64,000 nucleotides of DNA from JBGTFE01 sp036403235 (lineage in GTDB: Bacteria > Acidobacteriota > Blastocatellia > Pyrinomonadales > Pyrinomonadaceae). Shown here piece by piece: positions 31,757-40,392 of this stretch (position 1 is its first letter; every line of letters begins with the position of its first letter). Under the pieces are notes generated by a model that saw only the letters and a program-made list of their open reading frames with translations, did no database searches and had not been told where the DNA came from. Both the position numbers and the translations under genes were made by a program. The stretch spans positions 123,999-187,998 of the forward strand of contig DASWRI010000036.1 in assembly GCA_036403235.1 (NCBI GenBank), read 5' to 3'.

Positions 31757-34285
31757 ATGAAGAAATTTCTGCTTTTCGCTTTTATAGTTGCCGCCGGCTT
31801 TTTATTCATCGACAGCAAATATGAATTGACATCGGTTTCCGCCCAGTCCGACGTCGAAAACTCCGCGTCCCGCATGAGCGTCGCCAACGACCGTCAACTG
31901 GCCGACACCATCAAACGCATTACAAATCGTTCGACCGAAGGCCTTGTTCAGAAAAAAGGGACTTCGGGCAAAGGATATTCGGTCGACCTCGAAGACCGTT
32001 TCCAGAACCTTATGCTCGCCAAAATCGACACCGACGGCGAACCGCTCGCGGCGTGCGTCACGAGCTTGGATGAAGCGAACGCTTTTTTCGGGAAAAATCT
32101 TGAAACGGGCGAGACAATTACGTCTAACGCTTTTCAAAAAGACGATACCGCCTCGGTTGCGGCGCGTCACGGAATGAGCGTCGACGAATTCGAGTTTTAT
32201 TCCAAACTGATTGAAGACGCGGCGCAGCAGCGCGCGATGAGTCCGAATGCGGCGACGATTAACATCGTCAACGACGACGGCGCGGGCGAAGGCTTTAACG
32301 ACGCGACAGCCGCGACGCCCGAGGGCAACAACAACGGTACGACGCGCGGAGAGCAGCGTCTGAATTTGTTCAATTTTGCGGCCGCCATCTGGGGCGCGTA
32401 TCTCGACACGAGCGTTCCCATCAACGTCAGCTCGCAATTTAATTCTCTCTCGCCCTGTACGACTTCGGGCGGCGTTCTCGGCTCGGCCGGAGCGACGACG
32501 ATTTTCCGCGATTTTGCGGGCGCACAGTTGACCGGAACGTGGTATCACGCCGCGCTTGCCAGTAAATTAGTCGGCTCGGACGCAAACGGCGCGACGGCTG
32601 AAATAAACGCCAGATTTAACAGTGATGTTGACAACGGCTGTCTCGGAACGGGAACGAGATTTTATTACGGGCTGAATAACACGACGCCTTCGGGCAGAAT
32701 AAATCTGCTCGTCGTCCTTCTTCACGAAATGGGACACGGCCTCGGCTTTTCCAGCTTCGTTAATGGTTCGACCGGCGCTTTAAACAGCGGGCTTCCCGAT
32801 GTTTACACGCGTTATATGTATGACCGCACGACGAACAAATACTGGTATGAAATGACCAATGCCGAACGCGCGACTTCGGCCTTAAACACAGGCAACATTT
32901 TGTGGGACGGTCCGAACGTAAAAATAGCTTCGGGCAATTTGACCGCCGGACGCGATTCCGCCGGACGCGTCCAGCTTTTTGCGCCGAACCCATTTCAGGC
33001 GGGCTCCTCGATTTCGCACTTCGACAGCGCCGTTTTTGCAAATGTTTTGATGGAGCCGGTCATTAATACGGGGCTTCCGATTGATTTGGATTTAACGCGT
33101 CAGGAAATGCGCGATATCGGCTGGTATCGCGATACCAACGCCGATATGATTCCCGATACGATTACAGACGTGACACCGAGCGGCACGACGGCTGTTATCG
33201 GCACGACGGCGACGATAAACTGGGCGAATACGGGCGGTTTTAATCGCAACGTGACGATTGAGCTTTCGACCGACGGCGGCACGACTTATCCGACCGCGCT
33301 CGCAACGAACGTCGCCAATACAGGCTCGTTTACATTCGCCGTGCCGAACACGCCGACGGTTCAGGCGCGCGTCCGCGTTCGCGAATATAATTTCGTCGAG
33401 CCGGCCGGATTTTCCGCCGCCAACTTTACGATTGCAACGAGCACAACGATACCGACGGGGCGCGCCGCGTTTGACTATGACGGCGACGGCAAATCCGACG
33501 TTTCAATCTTCCGTCCTTCGACCGGTGAATGGTGGCTCAGCCGCAGCACGAGCGGAACGGTCGCTTATCAATTCGGCAGCCGCACCGACATCATCGCTCC
33601 GGCAGATTATACCGGCGACGGCAAAACCGATGTCGGCTTTTTCCGTCCATCAACCGGCGAGTGGTTCGTTTTGAGAAGCGAGAACAACAGCTTCTACTCG
33701 TTCCCGTTCGGCACAAACGGCGACGTTCCGATTGCGGGCGATTTTGACGGCGACGGTAAAGCCGACGCGGGCGTTTTCCGGCCTTCAAACTCGACCTGGT
33801 ATGTCAACAAATCTACGGGCGGGGCTCTGATTCAACAGTTCGGCCAGACGGGCGACGTTCCGGTCGTAGCCGATTACGACGGAGACGGAAAATCCGACAT
33901 TGCTATTTATCGCGTCGCTTCGGGCGAATGGTGGATTCAGCGCTCGGCCGCCGGGCTGATTGCTTTCCAGTTCGGCACGAGCACGGACAAAACCGTTCAG
34001 GCCGACTATACCGGCGACGGCAAGGCGGACGTTGCTTTCTTCCGTCCTTCGACCCGTGAATGGTTTGTCCTCAGAAGCGAAAATCAAAGCTACTATTCGG
34101 CCCCGTTCGGCGCGGCCGGAGACGTGGCGACGCCGGGCGACTATGACGGCGACGGAAAAACGGACTTTGCCGTCTTCCGTCCGAGCGAAGCAAACTGGTA
34201 TCTGCAGCGCTCGACCGCCGGATTTATCGTTCAGCAGTTTGGCAATTCGGCGGATTCGCCGACGCCGAACGCGTTTGTTCGTTAA
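31757..34285 (+). CDS. Secreted zinc metallopeptidase with FG-GAP-like repeat tail
   Basis: 842 residues. Signal peptide ~1-31 (LLFAFIVAAGFLFID...VSAQS). A propeptide-like region follows. The metallopeptidase domain contains the zincin motif HEMGHGLGF (about residue 324), where two His bind zinc and Glu is catalytic. It is HExxHxxGF with no obvious third His at the metzincin position, so the third ligand is unclear. An Ig/fibronectin-like domain (~470-565, NVTIELSTDGGTTYP) and the six-repeat tail (~570-842, ending NSADSPTPNAFVR) follow. It is probably an extracellular protease displayed by the common tail. Confidence 0.85.
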   Translation: MKKFLLFAFIVAAGFLFIDSKYELTSVSAQSDVENSASRMSVANDRQLADTIKRITNRSTEGLVQKKGTSGKGYSVDLEDRFQNLMLAKIDTDGEPLAACVTSLDEANAFFGKNLETGETITSNAFQKDDTASVAARHGMSVDEFEFYSKLIEDAAQQRAMSPNAATINIVNDDGAGEGFNDATAATPEGNNNGTTRGEQRLNLFNFAAAIWGAYLDTSVPINVSSQFNSLSPCTTSGGVLGSAGATTIFRDFAGAQLTGTWYHAALASKLVGSDANGATAEINARFNSDVDNGCLGTGTRFYYGLNNTTPSGRINLLVVLLHEMGHGLGFSSFVNGSTGALNSGLPDVYTRYMYDRTTNKYWYEMTNAERATSALNTGNILWDGPNVKIASGNLTAGRDSAGRVQLFAPNPFQAGSSISHFDSAVFANVLMEPVINTGLPIDLDLTRQEMRDIGWYRDTNADMIPDTITDVTPSGTTAVIGTTATINWANTGGFNRNVTIELSTDGGTTYPTALATNVANTGSFTFAVPNTPTVQARVRVREYNFVEPAGFSAANFTIATSTTIPTGRAAFDYDGDGKSDVSIFRPSTGEWWLSRSTSGTVAYQFGSRTDIIAPADYTGDGKTDVGFFRPSTGEWFVLRSENNSFYSFPFGTNGDVPIAGDFDGDGKADAGVFRPSNSTWYVNKSTGGALIQQFGQTGDVPVVADYDGDGKSDIAIYRVASGEWWIQRSAAGLIAFQFGTSTDKTVQADYTGDGKADVAFFRPSTREWFVLRSENQSYYSAPFGAAGDVATPGDYDGDGKTDFAVFRPSEANWYLQRSTAGFIVQQFGNSADSPTPNAFVR

Positions 34286-34306
34286 TTTTTGTCCTCACCA
34301 CTCGAA

Positions 34307-34341
34307 GACTTCGCTAATTTTTTTAGCGAAGTCCTTTTTTT
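34307..34341 (+). terminator. Terminator of the metallopeptidase gene
   Basis: gacttcgctaa / ttagcgaagtc stem followed by cctttttttg. Confidence 0.8.
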
Positions 34342-34461
34342 GTCTTTTTTGCCTCTCTTCTGACACTGTATAAATATTAGTTTGGGAAACTAATTAGACA
34401 AGCGGTTAAACAAGGGTTTCGATTCAAGGGGTTTTTATGCAAAATTCGTTGGGAATATTCC

Positions 34462-34496
34462 GTGCCGGCATTATTTTAATGTCCGGCACTTTTTTT
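34462..34496 (+). terminator. Terminator-like hairpin in a 400-base gap
   Basis: gtgccggcatt / atgtccggcac stem followed by seven T. No recognised gene ends here on the plus strand. It could end a small RNA or the short 33-codon frame starting at 34438, whose sequence (MQNSLGIFRAGIILMSG...) I cannot assign. The rest of the 34342-34691 gap shows nothing else. Confidence 0.55.
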
Positions 34497-34691
34497 GTGT
34501 TTTTCTCGATTTTGATTCAAAAACAAGCGAAGACTTGAAAACAGGCCGCTTCCGGTTAAACGTAAAATTCCCGCATTCAAGCAATCGTCTTTTTACAAAA
34601 CTTTTATTGCCTATTGAATAGGATTTATTTATCATTGAATTGTTGCCGAAAAAGCAGCTAATTTTACCAGCAAGGGAGGTTTTTCAAGATT

Positions 34692-34847
34692 ATGGCGGAC
34701 GAAGATGACAACAAATGCGGGCACGAAATGTGCGTTTGCGCGGTCGGAGACGACAAGGAATTTTGCAGCGACCACTGCGAAGGTGCGGCAGACCAGGATT
34801 TGACCGAAATCAACTGCGACTGCGGGCATTCGGGCTGCAGCGCTTAA
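34692..34847 (+). CDS. Metallothionein-like cysteine-rich protein
   Basis: 51 residues with nine cysteines and three histidines. The arrangement is CGHEMCVC (9-16), FCSDHCEG (24-31), and NCDCGHSGCSA (41-51). This is the C-x-x-x-C-x-C / C-x-x-x-C / C-x-C-x-x-x-x-C pattern of bacterial metallothioneins (SmtA/BmtA), which sequester Zn, Cd or Cu in the cytosol. It is unusually acidic. The Shine-Dalgarno AGGGAGG lies ~14 bases upstream and the GGCTTC-type terminator follows. No SmtB-type repressor gene is adjacent. Confidence 0.82.
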   Translation: MADEDDNKCGHEMCVCAVGDDKEFCSDHCEGAADQDLTEINCDCGHSGCSA

Positions 34848-34862
34848 ATTAATTTTTTTGCT

Positions 34863-34902
34863 AAAAAAGGCTTCATCGTAACTTTACGACGAAGCCTTTT
34901 TT
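34863..34902 (+). terminator. GGCTTC-type terminator
   Basis: aaaaaaggcttc...gaagccttttttattttttt stem with long T-tract after the metallothionein gene. The A-run lets it also serve the opposite-strand gene ending at 34912. Confidence 0.85.
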
Positions 34903-34911
34903 ATTTTTTTA

Positions 34912-35199
34912 CTATGAAACGCTTCCGCTCGCACCGGCCTTCAGTCCGAACAGATACCTGATAATCAAAAGCAGGAGAATCGCGCCTATGATAGACATAA
35001 TCCAGCCTGCCGTATAACCTGCATCGGCCCACAACATTCTCGCTATCATTGTTCCAAGAAATGCGCCCGCCACGCCGACCAGAGCGGTTATCAACCAGCC
35101 GAGCGCGCCGTTTGCAATCGGCTCTTTGCCCGGAAGCAAAACCCGCGCAATCAAACCGATAATCAATCCAACAATTAATTGTCCTATAATGCTACCCAT
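34912..35199 (-). CDS. GlsB/YeaQ/YmgE family membrane protein
   Basis: 95 residues, three membrane helices. It opens GSIIGQLIVGLIIGLIARVL, with the family signature LPGKEP and GWLITALVGVAGAFLG, and an extra helix SIIGAILLLLIIRYLFGL. This is the transglycosylase-associated (GlsB/YeaQ) family, usually stress-induced inner-membrane proteins of unclear biochemical role. The start has GGAG upstream (minus strand). Confidence 0.9.
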   Translation of the reverse strand: MGSIIGQLIVGLIIGLIARVLLPGKEPIANGALGWLITALVGVAGAFLGTMIARMLWADAGYTAGWIMSIIGAILLLLIIRYLFGLKAGASGSVS

Positions 35200-35308
35200 A
35201 ACTTTTTCTCCTTTTTGTAAATTTTCGCTTTTGCGCTAAACAATTCCGATTCCGGTATTTATTCAAAACTACCGGCAGTTTTTTAACTGAACGAATAGTT
35301 GCAATTTA

Positions 35309-37333
35309 TCATTTTTTGCCCAGAACCTGCAAAATATCTTCGACTAAAACATCCGGCTCAAACGGTTTTGTGTGATATTTCTGAAAACCGAAGCTGTATG
35401 CCTTCTGTTTGTTTTCACCGGCGGCAAACGCGCTGAGAGCGATGGCGGGAATTTTTCCGCCGTCGCTTTCGGGGTATTTTCTGATTTTATTGATGAGCGC
35501 GTAACCGTCTTCGACCGGCATCGCCAAATCCGAGACAATAACGTCCGGCAAATTCGCCTTCATGTCGGCGAGAGCTCTTAAAGCGTCCTGCGCCGACTGC
35601 GCGCTTTTGACTTCGGCGCCGCTTTGTTCGAGCACGAATTGAAGCACCTGCCGCGAATCGGCGTCGTCTTCGACAATCAGAATTCTTATGTTTTCCAAAA
35701 GCTTTTCTTCTTTTGAATTCGATTTTTTTATCTCGGCGGAAATTTCGTCGTCGGTCAATAATAAAGGCAGTTCGACCGTAAATTGCGCGCCTTGGCCGAG
35801 GCCTCCGCTTTCGGCTTGAATCGTTCCGTTGTGTTTTTCGATTAAAATCTTCGAGATTGAAAGCCCGAGTCCCAGGCCGCTCCGGTCGCCCGAAGTTTTC
35901 TCGTCGCCCTGTGCGAACTGCCGAAAAATTCTCGGAAGCGCTTCGCTGCTGATTCCCTGCCCGTTGTCTTTTACGGAAATTACGGTTTTCGCGGCATTTA
36001 CCGAAACATCGATAATTACTTTGCCGCCTTCGGGAGTAAATTTTATCGAGTTTGAAACGATATTGGTAAAAATCTGCTGGAGACGAACCATATCGCCGAA
36101 AACGTGAATTTTTGTTTGGTCGGCAGTAAATGTAAAGTCGATTTCTTTTGATTCGGCCGAAGGTTTCTGCGAGTTATAGACGTTTTTAACGATTTCGTAA
36201 ACATTTGTCGGGCGAAATTCGAGCCGCAGCTTGCCCGACGCAATCCGCGCCGAATCGACCAAATCTTCAATCAGTTTTGCCTGCGAGCGAGCGCTGCGCT
36301 CGATGGTTTCGAGCGCGTTTCGCTGCGTGTCGCCGTCGATTTTTTTGGTCAGAAGGATTTTCGTCCAGCCCAGAATTGCGTTGAGCGGCGAGCGAAGCTC
36401 GTGCGAGACGATGGCGAGAAAGAAATCCTTCGTCCGGTTGGCTTCTTCGGCTTCGTCGCGCGCTTTCTTTTCGCGCTCGTAAATTTTTTCCAATTCTTCG
36501 GAAGCCGTTTTTTTCTCGGTGATTCCGCGGACGACGCCCATCATGCTGAACGGCTTGCCCTCGGCGTCGAGATAAGTTTTTCCTTTGGTCGCAATCCAGT
36601 GAATGCTCCCGTCCGCATAAATCACGCGAAACTCAGAATCGTAGTCTTTTCCGTAAGTTTGCGATTCGTCGAGCGCCGCTTCGACCTTTTCGCGGTCTTC
36701 CGGGTGAACCAAATCCGCAATCGAGAGCAAAGTTATCGGCTCGTTTACCGGAACTTCAAACAGCGAGTTGCATTTCGGCGTCGAGAAAATTTTGTCCTCG
36801 ACCAAATCCCAGAACCACAATCCGATATCGGCGTTTTCGGCGGCATATAAAAGATGTTCGGCTCGCCGTCGATAAAATTCGATTTCCCTTTCGCGCGTCG
36901 TTACGTCCTGAGCGCAGAAAAATATTCGTTTGTCGCCCGCATTTTCCAACGGATACAAAAAAAGCTCGATTATTAATTTTTCTTCCGCGTTTATTCTGAA
37001 ATCCAAAAGCGTTCTGGATTTTCGCCCGCCCGCCGCTTCTTCAATCGCCTTTTCCAAAAGACCGGAGGTAAATTCCGAAGACTGCCAGTAAACCGTTTCG
37101 GAAAATCTCTGCCCGATTAAAAACTGCGGATTGGTTTCGGTTTTTTCGAAAACGCTCCCCTTAAGACTCAAAACAAATCCGTCAGGACTCAAAGTACCAA
37201 AAAAAGCGAATATATTTTCTAAAACATCTTCCGTCACAAAATCAGGAATAAATGCCGCGTTATCATTTGTTTGCATAGAATTCAGGGGCAAATCGACGGT
37301 CGTGTGGGACGACTCGGATTTTATTCCAAGCAT
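35309..37333 (-). CDS. Hybrid sensor histidine kinase with PAS domains and receiver
   Basis: 674 residues, no membrane helix, so a cytosolic sensor. Residues ~30-145 form a first PAS-like domain. Residues ~160-280 are a PAS_3 domain with PAC (DLVHPEDREKVEAAL, EFRVIYADGSIHWIATKG, GVVRGITEKK). HisKA with phospho-acceptor His311 (IVSHELRSPLNAILGW) is followed by HATPase_c (NSIKFTPEGGK, DNGQGISSEALPRIF, SGLGLGLSISK). The C-terminal receiver has phospho-acceptor Asp602 (VSDLAMP) and the Lys of HTKPFEP. An alternative start is Met20. Its partner is unknown; the NtrC-type regulator at 38256 is close but on the other strand. Confidence 0.9.
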   Translation of the reverse strand: MLGIKSESSHTTVDLPLNSMQTNDNAAFIPDFVTEDVLENIFAFFGTLSPDGFVLSLKGSVFEKTETNPQFLIGQRFSETVYWQSSEFTSGLLEKAIEEAAGGRKSRTLLDFRINAEEKLIIELFLYPLENAGDKRIFFCAQDVTTREREIEFYRRRAEHLLYAAENADIGLWFWDLVEDKIFSTPKCNSLFEVPVNEPITLLSIADLVHPEDREKVEAALDESQTYGKDYDSEFRVIYADGSIHWIATKGKTYLDAEGKPFSMMGVVRGITEKKTASEELEKIYEREKKARDEAEEANRTKDFFLAIVSHELRSPLNAILGWTKILLTKKIDGDTQRNALETIERSARSQAKLIEDLVDSARIASGKLRLEFRPTNVYEIVKNVYNSQKPSAESKEIDFTFTADQTKIHVFGDMVRLQQIFTNIVSNSIKFTPEGGKVIIDVSVNAAKTVISVKDNGQGISSEALPRIFRQFAQGDEKTSGDRSGLGLGLSISKILIEKHNGTIQAESGGLGQGAQFTVELPLLLTDDEISAEIKKSNSKEEKLLENIRILIVEDDADSRQVLQFVLEQSGAEVKSAQSAQDALRALADMKANLPDVIVSDLAMPVEDGYALINKIRKYPESDGGKIPAIALSAFAAGENKQKAYSFGFQKYHTKPFEPDVLVEDILQVLGKK

Positions 37334-37410
37334 TTTTCTATCACCTCATTTAATGAGTAATTATTTTTCCAAATGTTTATCAATTTATTTTAGCAAGAAT
37401 TTAAAAGAGG

Positions 37411-37443
37411 AAAAAACCTCGCTCCCGTTTCCGGAACGAGGTT
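37411..37443 (-). terminator. Rho-independent terminator
   Basis: aacctcg / cgaggtt with a GC-rich inner part, preceded by aaaaaa on the plus strand (U-tract in minus RNA). It follows the small membrane gene at 37507-37659. Confidence 0.7.
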
Positions 37444-37506
37444 ATCGGTAAAAAAGCCTAAACTTAAAAATTGCTGGTTGCTGGGCAATAAATAAATTCA
37501 AATAAG

Positions 37507-37659
37507 TTAGACGGCCTTTCTACCGGTTAAAAGACGAATAATGAAAACTACCAAAGCGACTAACAAAAGCAGGTGAATCAAGTTTCCTACAGATGCCGGC
37601 GCAGCCACTAATCCTAATAACCACAAAACCAATAAAATAACAATAATCGTTTCTAACAT
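37507..37659 (-). CDS. Small lmo0937-family membrane protein
   Basis: 50 residues starting at MLETIIVILLVLWLLGLV. This start is preferred over an upstream ATG at 37692 because GGAGGGAG lies 6-8 bases before it. Two hydrophobic helices (2-18 and 27-44) are followed by a basic RLLTGRKAV tail, the pattern of the lmo0937 / DUF5670 family. These are often general-stress genes; the function is unknown. Confidence 0.82.
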   Translation of the reverse strand: MLETIIVILLVLWLLGLVAAPASVGNLIHLLLLVALVVFIIRLLTGRKAV

Positions 37660-37967
37660 AAATTTTCTCCCTCCGTGTAAATTATGCTTCATTAAGCATT
37701 ACTGCCATTCGTTTATTTCAATTTTTGTGCCAAAAGGTTAAACAGCTTTAATTGCAACAACTTAAATTTACAGAGAAATTTTATCAGATTAAATTTAGCA
37801 GAAAAGGTATCAAATTAATACAATTTTATTGTTTTAAAATTGAACATAAACGAGCGTAAAAGATAAAAAGGTAAAGTGTATTAAAACATTACAAAATCAG
37901 AGATTATTTAATTAATTTAAAATAGCTTGATTGTTGTAAACGCCGCAAACACTGTGTTTAGCAGATT

Positions 37968-37983
37968 TGGCATAGTCGTTGCC
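37968..37983 (+). promoter_or_regulatory. Candidate sigma-54 promoter
   Basis: TGGCATAGTCGTTGCC fits TGGCA-N6-TTGC with GG and GC at the -24/-12 spacing. It points toward the NtrC-type activator gene 270 bases downstream. The ~600-base gap here is otherwise AT-rich. Confidence 0.45.
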
Positions 37984-38080
37984 ATAAATATCTGCGGTTT
38001 TGAAAGAAGTTTTGATAAGTGGTGGTATTAACTATTCAAGAAGTTTTTGAATTATAAAGATTTGCCGCAGAGCAGAAAAG

Positions 38081-38154
38081 CTCGGTAGTCCGTATATCAA
38101 TAAAAAGAGTGCGGACGCTTCGGAAGAGATGAGTAAAGGGGGCTTGTCTCTTCC
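38081..38154 (+). other. Structured leader or small RNA candidate
   Basis: Two local stems: gtccg (38088-38092) with cggac (38112-38116), and ggaagaga (38122-38129) with tctcttcc (38147-38154) around a G-rich loop agtaaaggggg. It lies downstream of the candidate sigma-54 site and ~100 bases before the activator gene. No named RNA family is recognised. Confidence 0.3.
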
Positions 38155-38255
38155 ATTTAATTTAAATCCTCTTTGATTCTTTTATTTTCGGTATTTTGAT
38201 AGAATTAAATTAACTCGTTAATTTAATAAAGATAGCGTAATCTTAATAATAATCT

Positions 38256-39776
38256 ATGACGAAAAAAGCGTTAATAATTGACGATGATATACCTACGCTG
38301 GAATTGATGAAATTTCAGCTAAATGAAGAAGGCTTTAGTGTGATGACGGCCGAACGCGGCCAGAAAGGCATAAAGTTTGTCGAGGAAAATGAATTCGACA
38401 TTATTCTGACCGACCTTCATCTGCCCGATATCAGCGGCATCGAAATGGTGCGTCAATGCAAGGAAATCTCGCCCGACACGGAAATAATTATGGTGACCGG
38501 CTTCGGCTCGATGGAAAAAGCCATCGAAGCGACGAAAGCCGGAGCGTTTTACTATGTCGAAAAACCGATAGAATTTGAAGAATTATTCGTCCTGATTGAA
38601 AAAGCGGTCGAAAGAAAACAGCAGGCGAAGGAAATCAAAGAGCTCCGCGGAAAGCTTTCGAGCCGCACGTCCTACGAAGGAATTATCGGCGCGAGCCGCG
38701 CGATGCAGGACATTTATGAAATGATTGAAAGCGTCGCCGATTCCGACGCCAATATTTTAATTCTCGGCGAATCGGGAACGGGAAAAGAAGTTATCGCCAA
38801 CGCGGTTCATTATAAAAGTCACCGCTCAAGCAAGCCTTTTGTAAAGGTAAACTGCTCGGCGCTGCCAAAAGAATTAATCGAATCTCAGCTTTTCGGTCAT
38901 ACGAAGGGCGCTTTCACGGGCGCGACGAGCGATAAAGTCGGCTTTATCGGCCAGGCCAACAAAGGAAGTCTCCTGCTCGACGAAATCGGCGAGATGCCCG
39001 CCGAGCTGCAGCCCAAGCTCCTGCGGGTTCTGCAGGACGGAATTTATTATCGCGTCGGCAGCGATAAACCGCAGGAAGTCGATTTTCGCCTCATTTCCGC
39101 GACCAACAGAAATCCTTTCGATGCTATTCAGGAAGGCAATCTGCGCGAAGATTTGTATTACCGCATCAACACCATCGAGATAAAAATTCCGCCCCTCCGC
39201 GAGCGGATGGAAGACGTCCCGATGCTGGCCGAGCATTTTCTGCACATCTACGCCGATAAATATAATCGGAAAGACGCCGACTTTTCCGAAAAGGCATACG
39301 ACCAGATGCTCAATTACAACTGGCGCGGAAACGTGCGCGAGCTGCAGCACGTCATCGAGCGCGCCGTTCTCTTGAGCAAAGGCGGCAAAATCACGAAATT
39401 AAATATTCCGAAGAATATGGAAAATTCCGTGTCGTATGCCGGAATTTCAAATCGTGAAATCGTTTTGGACGGAAATTCGAGCGACGAAATTTATGAAAAC
39501 GGAAACGACCATAACGGCAATGGAGCGACCATCGGCAGCAATTTGTCGGGCGAAGCTTTATTTGAAGAAGTCGGAAAATTTATCGTCGAAAAACTTCCCG
39601 AACCCGAAGAGGGCGAGGAACAGAAAGATGTCTTTAACTCGCTTGAAAACGGAGTCGTTTTAGCCGCGCTCAAACGCACCAACGGCAATAAACAGGCGGC
39701 GGCAAATCTGCTCGGTCTATATCGCCCGCGTCTATACGGCATGATAAAGCGTCACAATCTCGAAGATAAGATTTAG
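38256..39776 (+). CDS. NtrC-type sigma-54-dependent response regulator
   Basis: 506 residues. The receiver domain (1-120) has phospho-acceptor Asp53 (DIILTDLHLP). The AAA+ domain (~140-375) has Walker A GESGTGKE (171-178), the sigma-54 contact loop GAFTGA (218-223), Walker B LLLDEIGEMP and the arginine-finger region NWRGNVRELQHVIERA. A long linker with Asn/Gly is followed by a C-terminal Fis HTH (LKRTNGNKQAAANLLGLYRPRLYGMIKRHN). It remodels sigma-54 RNA polymerase upon phosphorylation. The CHASE kinase 600 bases downstream is a plausible partner. A matching sigma-54 promoter occurs at 42335. Confidence 0.95.
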   Translation: MTKKALIIDDDIPTLELMKFQLNEEGFSVMTAERGQKGIKFVEENEFDIILTDLHLPDISGIEMVRQCKEISPDTEIIMVTGFGSMEKAIEATKAGAFYYVEKPIEFEELFVLIEKAVERKQQAKEIKELRGKLSSRTSYEGIIGASRAMQDIYEMIESVADSDANILILGESGTGKEVIANAVHYKSHRSSKPFVKVNCSALPKELIESQLFGHTKGAFTGATSDKVGFIGQANKGSLLLDEIGEMPAELQPKLLRVLQDGIYYRVGSDKPQEVDFRLISATNRNPFDAIQEGNLREDLYYRINTIEIKIPPLRERMEDVPMLAEHFLHIYADKYNRKDADFSEKAYDQMLNYNWRGNVRELQHVIERAVLLSKGGKITKLNIPKNMENSVSYAGISNREIVLDGNSSDEIYENGNDHNGNGATIGSNLSGEALFEEVGKFIVEKLPEPEEGEEQKDVFNSLENGVVLAALKRTNGNKQAAANLLGLYRPRLYGMIKRHNLEDKI

Positions 39777-39787
39777 TTTTGTTAAAT

Positions 39788-39837
39788 AAAAAGAAATCCC
39801 GGCAGCCTTAAAAACACTGTCGGGATTTCTTTTTTTA
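39788..39837 (+). terminator. Terminator of the NtrC-type gene
   Basis: aaaaagaaatcccg...cgggatttcttttttt stem (one bulge) with T-tract. Confidence 0.85.
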
Positions 39838-39874
39838 TAAAATTGTAATTCTTGAATAAATGGGAGAAATTCTT

Positions 39875-40036
39875 TTATCTGGACGGCGCGCTAACGTTGA
39901 TATCGATTTTTTCCTTTTTCGTTCCGCCGAGAAAACCGCTGTAATATAAAGCGCCTGCGATTATCGCGACGATTATCAAAGTCGTAATCGCCCAGATTAA
40001 ATTGTTTCCAGTTCCGTTTCCATCTCCATCCGCCAT
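39875..40036 (-). CDS. Small single-helix membrane protein
   Basis: 53 residues with a Gly/Asn/Asp-rich N-terminus (MADGDGNGTGNN), one membrane helix (LIWAITTLIIVAIIAGALYY, 13-32), and a basic then short acidic tail (GGTKKEKIDINVSAPSR). The Shine-Dalgarno GAGGAG lies ~8 bases upstream on the minus strand, which supports translation. No family is recognised. Confidence 0.65.
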   Translation of the reverse strand: MADGDGNGTGNNLIWAITTLIIVAIIAGALYYSGFLGGTKKEKIDINVSAPSR

Positions 40037-40392
40037 AATTTTATCTCCTCAATTGTTTTTTTTATAGAAAACTACTTCAGGAAGTATAACGCAAAAAAAA
40101 TGCCAGATTAAATAAAATCTATAAAATCTTTGAATAGACGTTTTAGAAATAGTTTTGAGGCGCAAAATCAATTGATTATTTGCAATGATTCGAGACAGAT
40201 ATGTAAAGCAATCATACAAATTATTAAAATTATTAAATTTTAGTTTCTGCTGTATTTTATTAAAAGCCTTTATACGGCTCGGATTCGGAAAAAGTTTTAT
40301 TGAATATAAACGGTATAGTTATTGCGTTTAGACAAATCAAATTATTAGACTTTTAACCCCGTAAGTTTTTTAAATTGGGGAGAAGGTATATT
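40037..40392. other. AT-rich divergent intergenic region
   Basis: About 350 bases between divergent genes. It is AT-rich and should contain promoters for the small membrane gene and for the CHASE kinase. No clear consensus, repeat or hairpin is seen. Confidence 0.4.

Noticed and set aside
17044..34285. Integron or transposon carrying the exoprotein array
   Set aside because: No integrase, transposase, attC-like sites or terminal repeats were found; the shared parts are the tail-encoding ends and terminators.
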